Source: Paracoccaceae bacterium (GTDB lineage: Bacteria > Pseudomonadota > Alphaproteobacteria > Rhodobacterales > Rhodobacteraceae). Taken from it: 64,000 bases of DNA. How positions within the stretch are numbered: the stretch's first letter is position 1; the number at the start of each line of letters is the position of its first letter. A program made the translations under genes and the position numbers. Shown one piece after another: positions 53,331 through 61,951 of this stretch. The DNA is taken from the NCBI GenBank assembly GCA_018223125.1, contig JAAEZA010000005.1, positions 1 through 64,000 on the forward strand, written 5' to 3'. The notes under the pieces were generated by a model. It worked only from the letters and a program-made list of their open reading frames with translations, had not been told where the DNA came from and did no database searches.

Positions 53331-54557
53331 ATGGGGCGGTATCTTCTGGATGTTACACGGTTCATCTCTCGTATCGGGCGGGGAAACCCAACCGGTATAG
53401 ATCGTGTCGAGATCGAGTATATCCGCGAAGTTGCGCGACGGGACACAGAAAGCCTTGCATTGGCGCGGTTGGGAAGAAGTTTCGTCATTCTGCCTATCGG
53501 CGCGGTTATATCAGCGCTGGAGCGGTTAGAAAACGGGGCCTCACTGGGGCGCTGGGGCGTAGAAGACGCGTTTCGTTTGAAACTTCCAAAGGCACAGCGG
53601 AAGGCACGCCAGTTTTTTCGTGCCTCCGCCCTTTTTGCGGGGCGTGATCTGGAATCGGTTCTCCGCAAGGTTGATCTGGGGGGCGTCGAATACGTTAATG
53701 TTGGCCATAGCAATCTCTCTGTGCAGGTTTTTACCGCCCTGCGCAGTGCGGGTGTGGCGCGGATAACTGTGATGGTTCACGATATGATACCGCTCGATTT
53801 TCCGCAATTTACCCGCGCGGGCATTCCGGAGCAATTTGCACAGCGGATGCAGGCCGTGGCGCAGTTTGCGGACCGGATTATCTGTAATTCCGCCCACACC
53901 GAAGACCGGGTGAGACATTTCTTTAGCGACTGGGGCACGCGACCAAAGACTGTGGTTGCGCATCTTGGCGTTGAGCCTCTGATCCCGCAAAATATGCCCG
54001 CCATAGATCCGCTGTCCTTTGTAGTGCTTGGCACGATTGAACCGCGCAAGAACCATCAGGTTCTGTTTCAGGCTTGGGAGGAATTGGCAGGTATGCAACC
54101 GGCCGGACGGATGCCCCGCCTGCATGTGGTTGGCAAACGTGGGTGGGACAATGCGCCTGTCTTTGAGTATCTGGACACGTCAGTTTCGGACAGCGGACCG
54201 ATTTTCGAGCACGCCGACTTGCCTGATGCAGAGCTTGCCAGTTTGATCGCCGGCAGTGCCGCCTTGTTGTTTCCAAGTTATGCCGAAGGGTACGGTTTAC
54301 CGGCCCTTGAGGCTGCCCAATTGAGGGTTCCGGTGATCTGTTCGGATATTCCGGTTTTTCACGAAATTCTTGGGGAGGCAGCAACCTATCTGCCGGTGAA
54401 TGACCCTGCGCGCTGGGCTGAAACCGTGCGGAGTGTTGCAAATAGGACCACCGAATCTCCCGTTAGACGGGAAATCACTGATTTGCCTCAAGGAATCCCC
54501 ACATGGAAATCACACTTTCGCCACGTTTTCGGGGATACTGATCCAAGCCATTTTTAA
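53331..54557 (+). CDS. glycosyltransferase family 4 (GT-B) protein
   Basis: 408 residues from ATG 53331 (AGGTGA at normal distance); an in-frame upstream start inside galU was rejected. The N-terminal domain has ISRIGRGNPTGIDRVEIEY, a glycine-rich acceptor-side loop. The C-terminal GT-B domain has VLGTIEPRKNHQVLFQAWEEL, RLHVVGKRGWDN and LLFPSYAEGYGLPALEAAQL with the donor-binding Glu. Donor unknown. Next gene begins 17 bases later. Confidence 0.88.
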   Translation: MGRYLLDVTRFISRIGRGNPTGIDRVEIEYIREVARRDTESLALARLGRSFVILPIGAVISALERLENGASLGRWGVEDAFRLKLPKAQRKARQFFRASALFAGRDLESVLRKVDLGGVEYVNVGHSNLSVQVFTALRSAGVARITVMVHDMIPLDFPQFTRAGIPEQFAQRMQAVAQFADRIICNSAHTEDRVRHFFSDWGTRPKTVVAHLGVEPLIPQNMPAIDPLSFVVLGTIEPRKNHQVLFQAWEELAGMQPAGRMPRLHVVGKRGWDNAPVFEYLDTSVSDSGPIFEHADLPDAELASLIAGSAALLFPSYAEGYGLPALEAAQLRVPVICSDIPVFHEILGEAATYLPVNDPARWAETVRSVANRTTESPVRREITDLPQGIPTWKSHFRHVFGDTDPSHF

Positions 54558-54574
54558 AGACGAGTAGAGCAGTC

Positions 54575-55585
54575 ATGGGCTTGTGGAGTCGGTATAGATT
54601 ACGGGTGGAGCGTCGCCGCAGGCGCATTCGCGCGATGCGCAAGCGTCGCGAGTTGACCTGTGTTTTTGATCGTACAGGCCAGATCAATCCCCGCGATATT
54701 CTGGTGTTTTCGACCCTGCGCAACGAAAAGCCACGCCTTGCCTATTTCCTGAAATATTATCGCGATCTGGGCGTAAACCATTTCTTCTTTGTGGATAACG
54801 ACAGCACCGACGGAGGTCGGGAATACCTTGCCGATCAACCCGATGTTTCGCTCTGGACCACGACAGCCTCTTACAAACGATCGAAATTCGGAGTGGACTG
54901 GCTGAACGGGCTGAAGAGCAAATATGCCCACGGGCACTGGGTTCTGGTGGTAGATGTGGATGAGCTTCTGGTTTATCCGTTCTGCGATACCCGCTCGCTC
55001 AGGGCGCTGACGGACTGGCTTGATGCCAGTTCGATCAAGTCCTTTGGCACGATGTTGCTGGATATGTATCCGAAAGGCAAAATCCAGCATGCCCGTATCC
55101 GCGAAGGGCGCAATCCGGTGAAAACCGCGCCCTATTTCGATGCGTCGAACTATTTCATCGAACGGAACAACAAATACGGCAACCTGTGGATACAGGGCGG
55201 CCCGCGGATGCGCAGTTTTTTCAGGGACCGGCCGGCCTATTCCCCGGCGTTGAACAAGACACCGCTGGTGAAATGGTCGCGCGGGTATGTTTATGTCAGT
55301 TCGACCCATACATTGCTGCCAAGGGGGCTGAATCTGGTTTATGATGAATGGGGCGGGCAGAAACCCTGCGGCGTTCTACTGCATACCAAATTCATGAATA
55401 CCTTTTCGGAAAAAGCCGAAGAGGAAATGAAACGCAAACAGCATTACGCGGGAAGCCGTGAATATCGCACCTATCTGAACCGGATGGACGGGGATCTGAA
55501 GCTGTGGACGGAACAGTCCAGCACTTATGAAAACTGGCAGCAGCTTGAAGAGCTTGGGTTGATGTCGCGTGGGAACTGGATCTGA
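54575..55585 (+). CDS. glycosyltransferase family 2/92-like protein
   Basis: 336 residues. DILVFSTLRNEKPRLAYFLKYYRDLGV, VNHFFFVDNDSTDGGREYL and HWVLVVDVDELLVYPF form a Glyco_tranf_2_4/GT92-like catalytic core, the last with the DxD-type DVD. A basic N-terminus (RYRLRVERRRRRIRAMRKRR) precedes it. The C-terminal half contains WSRGYVYVSSTHTLLPRG. Donor and acceptor unknown. Followed 2 bases on by the GT14-type gene. Confidence 0.8.
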   Translation: MGLWSRYRLRVERRRRRIRAMRKRRELTCVFDRTGQINPRDILVFSTLRNEKPRLAYFLKYYRDLGVNHFFFVDNDSTDGGREYLADQPDVSLWTTTASYKRSKFGVDWLNGLKSKYAHGHWVLVVDVDELLVYPFCDTRSLRALTDWLDASSIKSFGTMLLDMYPKGKIQHARIREGRNPVKTAPYFDASNYFIERNNKYGNLWIQGGPRMRSFFRDRPAYSPALNKTPLVKWSRGYVYVSSTHTLLPRGLNLVYDEWGGQKPCGVLLHTKFMNTFSEKAEEEMKRKQHYAGSREYRTYLNRMDGDLKLWTEQSSTYENWQQLEELGLMSRGNWI

Positions 55586-55587
55586 TC

Positions 55588-57282
55588 ATGCGTTTGGGAT
55601 TTGTCGTTCTTGCCCATACCGATCTTTACCGCGCTGCGCAAATGGTGCGACATTTGTCCGAGCAGGACTGTGCCGTGGCGGTTCATATCGACAAGAAAGT
55701 GGAACCGGCAGAATTTGAAGCCTTTCAAAACGATCTGGAAGGGCTTGATAACGTCATCTTTCCCAAACGAACGGCCTGTGAATGGGGCGAGTTTTCGCTG
55801 GTTCAGGCCACGCTTGACAGTGCCGAGGCCCTGCTGAAGCGGTTTGAGGATGTCACCAACGTTCAGCTGATCAGCGGTTCGTGCCTGCCCATCCGGCCTG
55901 TAAAACAGCTCAAGCGGTTTCTGACCCGCAACATAAAGACGGATTTCATTGAATCGGTCTCTGTAAAGAACAACTTCTGGGTCAAGGATGGTCTGAACGA
56001 AGAGCGGTTTACCATGTATTTCCCCTTCTCTTGGCGCACCCAAAGATGGCGGTTTGACAAGCTGGTATCCTTGCAGCGGCGTCTCGGGGTGAAGCGGAAG
56101 ATACCCGAACCGCTGGTCCCGCATATCGGGTCGCAGTGGTGGTGTCTGACAGCCAAGACCCTGCGGGCCATTCTCGACGATCCGAAACGCCCCTATTACG
56201 ATGCCTATTTCAACTGGGCGTGGATACCGGACGAAAGCTATTTCCAGACACTGGCGCGGCTTCATTCCGACAAGATCGCGTCCCGCTCCCTGACGTTTTC
56301 CAAGTTTGATTATCTGGGCAAGCCGTTTGTGTTTTACGATGATCACCTGAAAGATCTGACCCAATCCGATTGCTTCTGGGCGCGGAAAATGTGGGTCGGT
56401 GCGGACCGGCTTTATGATAGCCTGCTTGATCCGAAGCGGGCCAACCAGTCTATGTCTCAGGCTGATCCCAAAGCATTTGATGCGAGGTTCGAGGAGGCCG
56501 ACCTACGCAGGTGTGAAGGTGGCACAGGCCGGTTTCACCAAGGGCGGTTCCCCTACGACCGCGCGGAACGCACCGGTGTTTCCGAAACGCCTTACACAGT
56601 CTTCGTCGGGTTTAAAGGATTGTATCAGGACTTCCCCGACTGGATCGAAAACGCGACAGATGCGCTGTCCCATGGCAGCGTATTTGCCCGTGGACATGTA
56701 GGGCGGCATACGGCTGCTGAAAACCTTGCCGGTAATCTTCCGGCCGTTCCCTCCATTCGCAACCGCAATCCGAAAGGCTATCTGGCAAACCTGCTCTGGC
56801 CTGCGCGGGACCGGCATCAGTGTCTGCTGTATGATTTCCGCGACACTCCCCATATCCTGCAAACGCTGGCCCATGACCCGATGGCCCGTATCGTCATGAT
56901 CCGGCATTCGTGGTTGCTCAGCCTGTTGAACCGTCCGGCAAGTTTTGAAAATCAGGTATCAAATGCGCGGCGCTTCCACCGGATCGAACAGCGTTTCCTG
57001 CGGGAATTTGCCAAACCCAAAGTTGTCGCCCATCTTCACACGATCGCGCTTGAAGATGCTGTGCATGATCCGGCCCGCGCGCTGGAGCAGGCAATTGCCC
57101 ATATCCCGCGAAACGCAAAACACCCGTTGAAACTTATGCCGGAGCGCGAAAATGTAGAGGGGCTGGAGAACCTGACCCGCAAGCTGCGTGACCGTGGGCT
57201 GATGATCGAGTATGAGTTTCCGACGCGGTCCAAGACCAAAAAACAGGACACGGCTTTTGAACGGCCGTATGTGGTGAAATAA
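55588..57282 (+). CDS. GT14-type (core-2/I-branching-like) glycosyltransferase with C-terminal extra domain
   Basis: 564 residues. N-terminal 310 or so residues are Branch/GT14-like: FVVLAHTDLYRAAQMVRHLSEQ, VAVHIDKKVEP, VQLISGSCLPIRPVKQLKRFL, SQWWCLTAKTLRAIL, NWAWIPDESYFQTL. From about residue 330 to the end a second domain has VFVGFKGLYQDFPDWIENAT, SVFARGHVGRHTAAENL, RIVMIRHSWLLSLLN and a helical tail; it looks like a degenerate sulfotransferase-like fold and resembles the domains appended to such enzymes in Rhodobacterales. Function inferred: sugar transfer with a linked substrate-binding or modifying module. Followed without a gap by the sulfotransferase gene. Confidence 0.75.
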   Translation: MRLGFVVLAHTDLYRAAQMVRHLSEQDCAVAVHIDKKVEPAEFEAFQNDLEGLDNVIFPKRTACEWGEFSLVQATLDSAEALLKRFEDVTNVQLISGSCLPIRPVKQLKRFLTRNIKTDFIESVSVKNNFWVKDGLNEERFTMYFPFSWRTQRWRFDKLVSLQRRLGVKRKIPEPLVPHIGSQWWCLTAKTLRAILDDPKRPYYDAYFNWAWIPDESYFQTLARLHSDKIASRSLTFSKFDYLGKPFVFYDDHLKDLTQSDCFWARKMWVGADRLYDSLLDPKRANQSMSQADPKAFDARFEEADLRRCEGGTGRFHQGRFPYDRAERTGVSETPYTVFVGFKGLYQDFPDWIENATDALSHGSVFARGHVGRHTAAENLAGNLPAVPSIRNRNPKGYLANLLWPARDRHQCLLYDFRDTPHILQTLAHDPMARIVMIRHSWLLSLLNRPASFENQVSNARRFHRIEQRFLREFAKPKVVAHLHTIALEDAVHDPARALEQAIAHIPRNAKHPLKLMPERENVEGLENLTRKLRDRGLMIEYEFPTRSKTKKQDTAFERPYVVK

Positions 57283-58737
57283 ATGGCAGGTCCATTCAAG
57301 TATTTCGTATTGCTGGCAAACATGCGCACAGGATCAAACCTGTTCGAGCAGAATATCCAGTTGTTTGACGGTTTCTCCTGCCACGGAGAGCTGTTCAATC
57401 CCCATTTCATCGGCTTCCCGAACACGACTACAGCTTTCGGTGTTACGATGACAGAGCGGGAGTTGAAGCCGCAGAAGTTGATCAACCGGATGGTGGCCAA
57501 GGAAAACGGGACTTTGCCGGGCTTCCGTCTGTTTTCGGATCATGATCCGCGCGTTCTGGAACACTGTTTAAATGATCCGCAATGCGCCAAGATTGTGCTG
57601 ACCCGCAATCCGCTGGACAGTTTTGTGTCCCACGCCATCGCCAAAGCCACCGACCAGTGGAAGCTTACGGATGTCAGCAAGCGCAAACGGGCGAAAGTGC
57701 GCTTCGATTTTCTGGAATTCAAATCTTATCTGACACGGTTGCAAAGCTATCTCACACAGATCAGGCACAGCCTTCAGAAAAGCGGGCAGACCGCGTTTTA
57801 TCTTGGATATGACGATCTGAACGATGTCGAAATTTTTAACGGTCTGGCACGGTTTCTGGGGGAAGAGGCAGAGCTGAAACAGCTTGGCGACAAAATTGTC
57901 CGTCAAAACCCCGAGGGGCTGGAGGAGAAAGTCGAGAATTACGCCGAAATGCTGGACCAGCTGCGCCAGCTTGATCTGCTGAATACAGATGCCGTTCCCA
58001 TACTTGAACCTGTGCGCAATCCGGGATCGAAGAATTTTGTAGCGGGCAACGATGTGCCTTTGCTGTTCATGCCAATGGCGCGGGACGAATTGCCCGAAGT
58101 GGCCCACTGGCTGGCGTCCCATCAATCCACAGCGGGGGCTGTGCTGCGGGTAATGAACCAGAAGCAGCTTAACACATGGCTGACCGATACACCTGTCCGC
58201 CGCTCTTTCACGGTGATCCGGCATCCGCTGGAACGGGCCTATGACGCATTCTACAACCATATCTTCTGTTCCGGCGACAGGATGTTCCCGTGGATACGGA
58301 CAGCCCTTGAAAACCACTATGGTGTGAACCTGCCGGACAAACGCTCTACCGCTGAGCCGAACCGCACGGTGCTGGAAAACACCGGCTATTCTGCCCAATC
58401 CCACGGGCGGGCGTTTCTGGGGTTTCTTGAATTTCTGAAGGGCAATCTCCAGGGGCAGACACGGGCGCGGGTGGACCAGTCCTGGGCGTCACAGAACTCC
58501 ATTTTGCAAGGCTACGGAAGGCTGACCTTTCCGGATGTGCTGATCCGTTATGAAAACCTTGAGGAAGAATTGCAGCGGATCGAGCGCGATATGGGGCTGG
58601 ACCCGAAGCCCCTGCAAAAGGCGGCTGCCGTGTATTGTTACGATCTGGGTGAAATCTATACTGCAGAAATGGAAAAGCGCGCACGGGATGTCTATGCGCG
58701 CGATTACCAGATGTTCGGATTTTCCGACTGGGGATAA
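57283..58737 (+). CDS. tandem sulfotransferase-like protein
   Basis: 484 residues in two halves. First half: LANMRTGSNLFEQN (residues 11-24, PAPS 5'-phosphosulfate loop) and TRNPLDSFVS (107-116, 3'-phosphate site). Second half: SFTVIRHPLERAYDAFYNH (308-326) matches the 3'-phosphate site of another sulfotransferase fold, while the segment at 260-280 (LLFMPMARDELPEVAHWL) may be a degenerate 5' loop. It starts directly at the stop of the GT14-like gene. Likely transfers sulfate to a glycan; one half may be non-catalytic. Evidence is motif level. Confidence 0.75.
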   Translation: MAGPFKYFVLLANMRTGSNLFEQNIQLFDGFSCHGELFNPHFIGFPNTTTAFGVTMTERELKPQKLINRMVAKENGTLPGFRLFSDHDPRVLEHCLNDPQCAKIVLTRNPLDSFVSHAIAKATDQWKLTDVSKRKRAKVRFDFLEFKSYLTRLQSYLTQIRHSLQKSGQTAFYLGYDDLNDVEIFNGLARFLGEEAELKQLGDKIVRQNPEGLEEKVENYAEMLDQLRQLDLLNTDAVPILEPVRNPGSKNFVAGNDVPLLFMPMARDELPEVAHWLASHQSTAGAVLRVMNQKQLNTWLTDTPVRRSFTVIRHPLERAYDAFYNHIFCSGDRMFPWIRTALENHYGVNLPDKRSTAEPNRTVLENTGYSAQSHGRAFLGFLEFLKGNLQGQTRARVDQSWASQNSILQGYGRLTFPDVLIRYENLEEELQRIERDMGLDPKPLQKAAAVYCYDLGEIYTAEMEKRARDVYARDYQMFGFSDWG

Positions 58738-58745
58738 GGGGCGGT

Positions 58746-59210
58746 TCAGGCTGCCTTGGAGGTCGTCAGCTCTGTCAGGATGGAATAGAGCGTCTGCGGA
58801 TCGCTGTTGGCGCGCAGTTTGCTGCAATTGTCCTCGCTGCGCAGCGTCCGTGAGACCATCGCCAGCGCCTTGAGATGTTCGGGGCTGTCATTGGCCGGTG
58901 CCAGCAGGGTAAAGATCAGATCCACCGGCTGACGGTCCAGACTGTCGTAGTTCACAGGTTTTTCCAAGCGGTAGAACAGGCCGACAATCCGGTCCAGTGA
59001 TTCAAACCGTGCGTGCGGAATGGCAACGCCACGCCCCACGCCGGTTGTGCCCAGATTCTCGCGGGCCTGCAGAGCAGAAAACACCTCGTCGGCTTTCATG
59101 TCGTAAACGGTTTCAGCCTGTTCCGAGAGCGTTTGAAGAAGTCGTTTCTTGCTGGACGCACCTGCTGCGAAACGCACAGCTTTTGCATCCAATATTTCGG
59201 CCATTTTCAT
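58746..59210 (-). CDS. ptsN: PTS IIA-like nitrogen regulatory protein PtsN
   Basis: 154 residues. EIIA-Ntr phosphorylation site His66 in GVGRGVAIPHARFE; NYDSLDRQPVDLIFTLLAP and LKALAMVSRTLRSE follow. Accepts phosphate from the PtsP/PtsO chain and affects potassium and nitrogen regulation in other proteobacteria. Downstream of hpf on the minus strand by 27 bases, in the conserved lpt-hpf-ptsN order. Confidence 0.93.
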   Translation of the reverse strand: MKMAEILDAKAVRFAAGASSKKRLLQTLSEQAETVYDMKADEVFSALQARENLGTTGVGRGVAIPHARFESLDRIVGLFYRLEKPVNYDSLDRQPVDLIFTLLAPANDSPEHLKALAMVSRTLRSEDNCSKLRANSDPQTLYSILTELTTSKAA

Positions 59211-59237
59211 AACATGCCTCTGCTCTGCAATCCGGTT

Positions 59238-59807
59238 CTATTCCGGATCAATCCACCCTATGTTCCCGTCGGAACGTTTGTAGACCACATTTACCCTTTT
59301 TTGTCCTTCATTCTGAAATACCAGAACGTTTTCTCCGGCCAGTTCCATCTGCATGACGGCCTCTCCGACGGACAGGGATTTAATCTTGGTCTGTGTTTCG
59401 GCAACAATAATTGGCTGAAGCGTATCTGGCTCAGCTGCATCATCCCCAACGTCTTCCTGTGCGAGGATATACGATGGAGCGCCGAATGTTTCAACTGGTG
59501 TCGAACGGTGGGAGTGGTGATCTTTCAACCGGCGCTTGTACCGGCGCAGCTGTTTCTCCATTTTTTCGCCACAGGCATCGAAGGAATCATAAATTTCATT
59601 GGCATGTGCCTTGGCGTTTACCGTGAGTCCGGTTGACAGGTGCACAGATGATTCGCAGACGAATTCATGTCTGTCTTTGGAAAACGTGATACTGGCCTCG
59701 GTAGGTCGCTCCGCGTATTTCTCTACAATTGCGCCAAGTTCCTGTTTGACGTGGACCTGCAGTGAATCACCAATATCGATTTGTTTTCCGCTGATTTGAT
59801 ACCGCAT
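59238..59807 (-). CDS. hpf: long-form ribosome hibernation promoting factor
   Basis: 189 residues from ATG 59807, with AAAGGAG at the right distance; an in-frame extension to 59888 was rejected. N-terminal RaiA/S30AE domain (residues 1-95) with MRYQISGKQIDIGDSLQVHV, HANEIYDSFDACGEKMEKQLRRYKRRLKDHH; C-terminal dimerisation domain ends the protein (SVGEAVMQMELAGENVLVFQN). Such long HPF proteins join 70S ribosomes into 100S dimers in stationary phase. Preceded by a leader with short hairpins. Confidence 0.94.
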   Translation of the reverse strand: MRYQISGKQIDIGDSLQVHVKQELGAIVEKYAERPTEASITFSKDRHEFVCESSVHLSTGLTVNAKAHANEIYDSFDACGEKMEKQLRRYKRRLKDHHSHRSTPVETFGAPSYILAQEDVGDDAAEPDTLQPIIVAETQTKIKSLSVGEAVMQMELAGENVLVFQNEGQKRVNVVYKRSDGNIGWIDPE

Positions 59808-60050
59808 GAAAGCTCCTTTCAAGAGATTACAGAGCAAAGCTCTGGCCGGGTGACGGTCACCCGCTTGATCGCCCTGTGCAATGCGCACAGCACAAACGGG
59901 TCAGACTGCGGCAAAGCTGCGGTACTGAGGTATATGCGCCTGAATTGTAGGGACGGTCATAGAAATAATGTTAGTGCCAACTTCTGCATCTGGCAACTTT
60001 TATACGTCACAAATTTGCGATAGCCGGAGAGGGCGGCAAATTGCAGCCTG
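59808..60050 (-). promoter_or_regulatory. hpf leader with three short inverted repeats; no rpoN
   Basis: 243 bases between lptB and hpf. AGAGC-AAA-GCTCT (59831-59843), GGGTGAC-G-GTCACCC (59848-59862) and CTGTGC-AATGC-GCACAG (59874-59890) follow one another within 60 bases. rpoN, which stands here in many proteobacteria, is absent. No convincing -24/-12 or -35/-10 element was found. Confidence 0.4.
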
Positions 60051-60803
60051 TCAGATGCGGAACTCTTCACCCAGATAGACGCGGCGCACGTCGTCATTGC
60101 GAACCACTTCATCCGGTGTGCCGGACATCAGGACGGTGCCGTTATAAAGGATATAGGCGCGGTCGATGATTTCGAGTGTTTCACGCACGTTGTGATCGGT
60201 GATCAGAACACCGATGTCGCGGTTCTTCAGTTGGGCAACCAGCGTACGTATGTCGCCTACGGCAATCGGGTCCACGCCGGCGAAAGGCTCGTCGAGCAGG
60301 ACGTAATTCGGATTTCCGGCCAGACAGCGGGCGATTTCAACGCGGCGGCGTTCCCCGCCAGACAGGGCAACTGCGGGGCTGTCGCGCAGATGGGTGACGG
60401 AAAATTCTTCCATCAACTGTTCGGTCCGTTCGCGCCGTTTCGGTTTTTCCGCTTCCCAGAGCTCGACAACAGACCCGATGTTCTGCTCTACATTCATGCC
60501 GCGAAAGATACTGGCTTCCTGTGGCAGATAGCCAAGCCCGATCCGTGCGCGGCGGTACATCGGCAGATTGGTCACATCGCGCCCGTCAATGGTAACCGTG
60601 CCGGTATCTGCAGCGATCAGACCGGCGATAGAATAGAAGCTGGTGGTCTTGCCTGCCCCGTTCGGGCCAAGCAGGGCTACGACTTCGCCACGGTTCAGGC
60701 GCATGGAAACGTCCTTAAGAACCTTTCGCTTTTTAAAGGCTTTGCTCAGTCCAACCACAGAGAGGCCGGTGGACCGCGGATCTGGCGTTCTGGTGTCGGT
60801 CAT
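60051..60803 (-). CDS. lptB: LPS export ABC transporter ATP-binding protein LptB
   Basis: 250 residues. Walker A GPNGAGKT at 46-53, signature LSGGERRRVEIARCL, Walker B YVLLDEPFAGVDPI and the switch His in VLITDHNVRETLEI. LPQEASIFRGMNVEQNI is the LptB-type Q-loop region. Drives lipopolysaccharide transport with LptFG (not in this window). Its start overlaps the lptA end by 4 bases. Confidence 0.96.
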   Translation of the reverse strand: MTDTRTPDPRSTGLSVVGLSKAFKKRKVLKDVSMRLNRGEVVALLGPNGAGKTTSFYSIAGLIAADTGTVTIDGRDVTNLPMYRRARIGLGYLPQEASIFRGMNVEQNIGSVVELWEAEKPKRRERTEQLMEEFSVTHLRDSPAVALSGGERRRVEIARCLAGNPNYVLLDEPFAGVDPIAVGDIRTLVAQLKNRDIGVLITDHNVRETLEIIDRAYILYNGTVLMSGTPDEVVRNDDVRRVYLGEEFRI

Positions 60804-61294
60804 TGATCGGTCTTGGGCACAAACACTGTTTTTACGTTGCCGTTCATGGTGCCCCGATTGGTGTTGAGATCAAGCGAGAGCGCATCACCCGAAATCGCGT
60901 TGACCCCTTGTACCAGAACCACGTCCCCTGCAAGGTTCACGGTTCCGCTACCGACAATATAGGTGCCGCTCTGGGCTTCGGCGATTTCGGTGCCATTGGT
61001 AAACATCACGTCGGTGGTGGCCTCGATCCGCTCTATCGCGCTTTGGGCGGCGTTGTAATGTACGCGGATCCTGTTGGCAGAGAAGATCAGATCCCCCTGC
61101 ACCACACGGGCGTTTCCTTCAAATGTGGCAGAGTTGGAATCCTGTTCCACAGTCAGGCTGTCAGAAGTAACTTCTACCGGCTGATTGCCGTCAATTTCGA
61201 TCGGGCTGAGCGCAATGCCTGTGCCCTGGGCGTGCGTAATGCTGGCGGTAGCGATCAGGATCATCGTCAAAAGACATCTGGTAATATTGCGCAT
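60800..61294 (-). CDS. lptA: lipopolysaccharide transport periplasmic protein LptA
   Basis: 164 residues with a signal peptide (MRNITRCLLTMILIATASIT, cleavage after THA). OstA/LptA domain: PVEVTSDSLTVEQDSNSATF, EGNARVVQGDLIFSANRIRVHY, TFEG-type turns repeated as GTYIVGSGTVNLAGDVVLVQG. Bridges inner and outer membranes for LPS. Lies 13 bases after lptC. Confidence 0.93.
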   Translation of the reverse strand: MRNITRCLLTMILIATASITHAQGTGIALSPIEIDGNQPVEVTSDSLTVEQDSNSATFEGNARVVQGDLIFSANRIRVHYNAAQSAIERIEATTDVMFTNGTEIAEAQSGTYIVGSGTVNLAGDVVLVQGVNAISGDALSLDLNTNRGTMNGNVKTVFVPKTDQ

Positions 61295-61307
61295 AATTCC
61301 CCCGATC

Positions 61308-61949
61308 CTAATTTTTCTTGGGTTTGTATATCAGTTTAACGCCGTTGTTAAACATAAGAACAGCCTGACCCGCCGGATTGACGTCCAGATCCTGCCGCAA
61401 CTCCATCGTACCGGACTGGATGGACCCGATTGGCCCCTTTGCGTGGACGGGGCCATTGCTGGTGATACTACCGGTTTCGAAGTTCACTTCCAGATTGCTG
61501 CTGGTTGCCGTGTAACCGTTTGTTGTGTGCAGATCCACGTCTTCGGTCAGGGCGGCCGTTGATGCGACAAGGTCCAGCGCACCGGCCCCGGCATTGGTGC
61601 GCATTGTGTTGCCGTTCTTGAAACTGATGGTGGCGCGGGGCCGGTTCAGTTCCACTTGCTGCGGTTTGACCCCGTCTGGCAAGGCCCATTCCGCCGAAAT
61701 GGAAAAGGCATCGCCGGATTTTGTTACACCGGAGAAATGCGGGTTGGTGATCTTCTGTCCCACCGCCAGTTCAGCCAGTGTGGCATCCGCAATAATCAGG
61801 CCTTCCCGCAGCTTGCTGGTATTAGACAGCACAAAGATGCTCGCCATCAGCAGTAGCGCCACAATGGGGAATACCCATTTCAGCACTCTGACAAGGCGCG
61901 AATATCCGTCGCGCTCTGTTCTTCCAACAGTGGGTTCCTGACTGTCCAA
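61308..61949 (-). CDS. lptC: LPS export ABC transporter periplasmic protein LptC
   Basis: 213 residues. N-terminal anchor (VLKWVFPIVALLLMASIFVL), then the LptC beta-jellyroll region with VGQKITNPHFSGVTKSGDAF, ALDLVASTAALTEDVDLHT and GSITSNGPVHAKGPIGSIQSG near the end. Accepts LPS from LptB2FG and passes it to LptA. It follows the RNase D-like gene by 2 bases and precedes lptA. Confidence 0.92.
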   Translation of the reverse strand: MDSQEPTVGRTERDGYSRLVRVLKWVFPIVALLLMASIFVLSNTSKLREGLIIADATLAELAVGQKITNPHFSGVTKSGDAFSISAEWALPDGVKPQQVELNRPRATISFKNGNTMRTNAGAGALDLVASTAALTEDVDLHTTNGYTATSSNLEVNFETGSITSNGPVHAKGPIGSIQSGTMELRQDLDVNPAGQAVLMFNNGVKLIYKPKKN

Positions 61950-61951
61950 GG

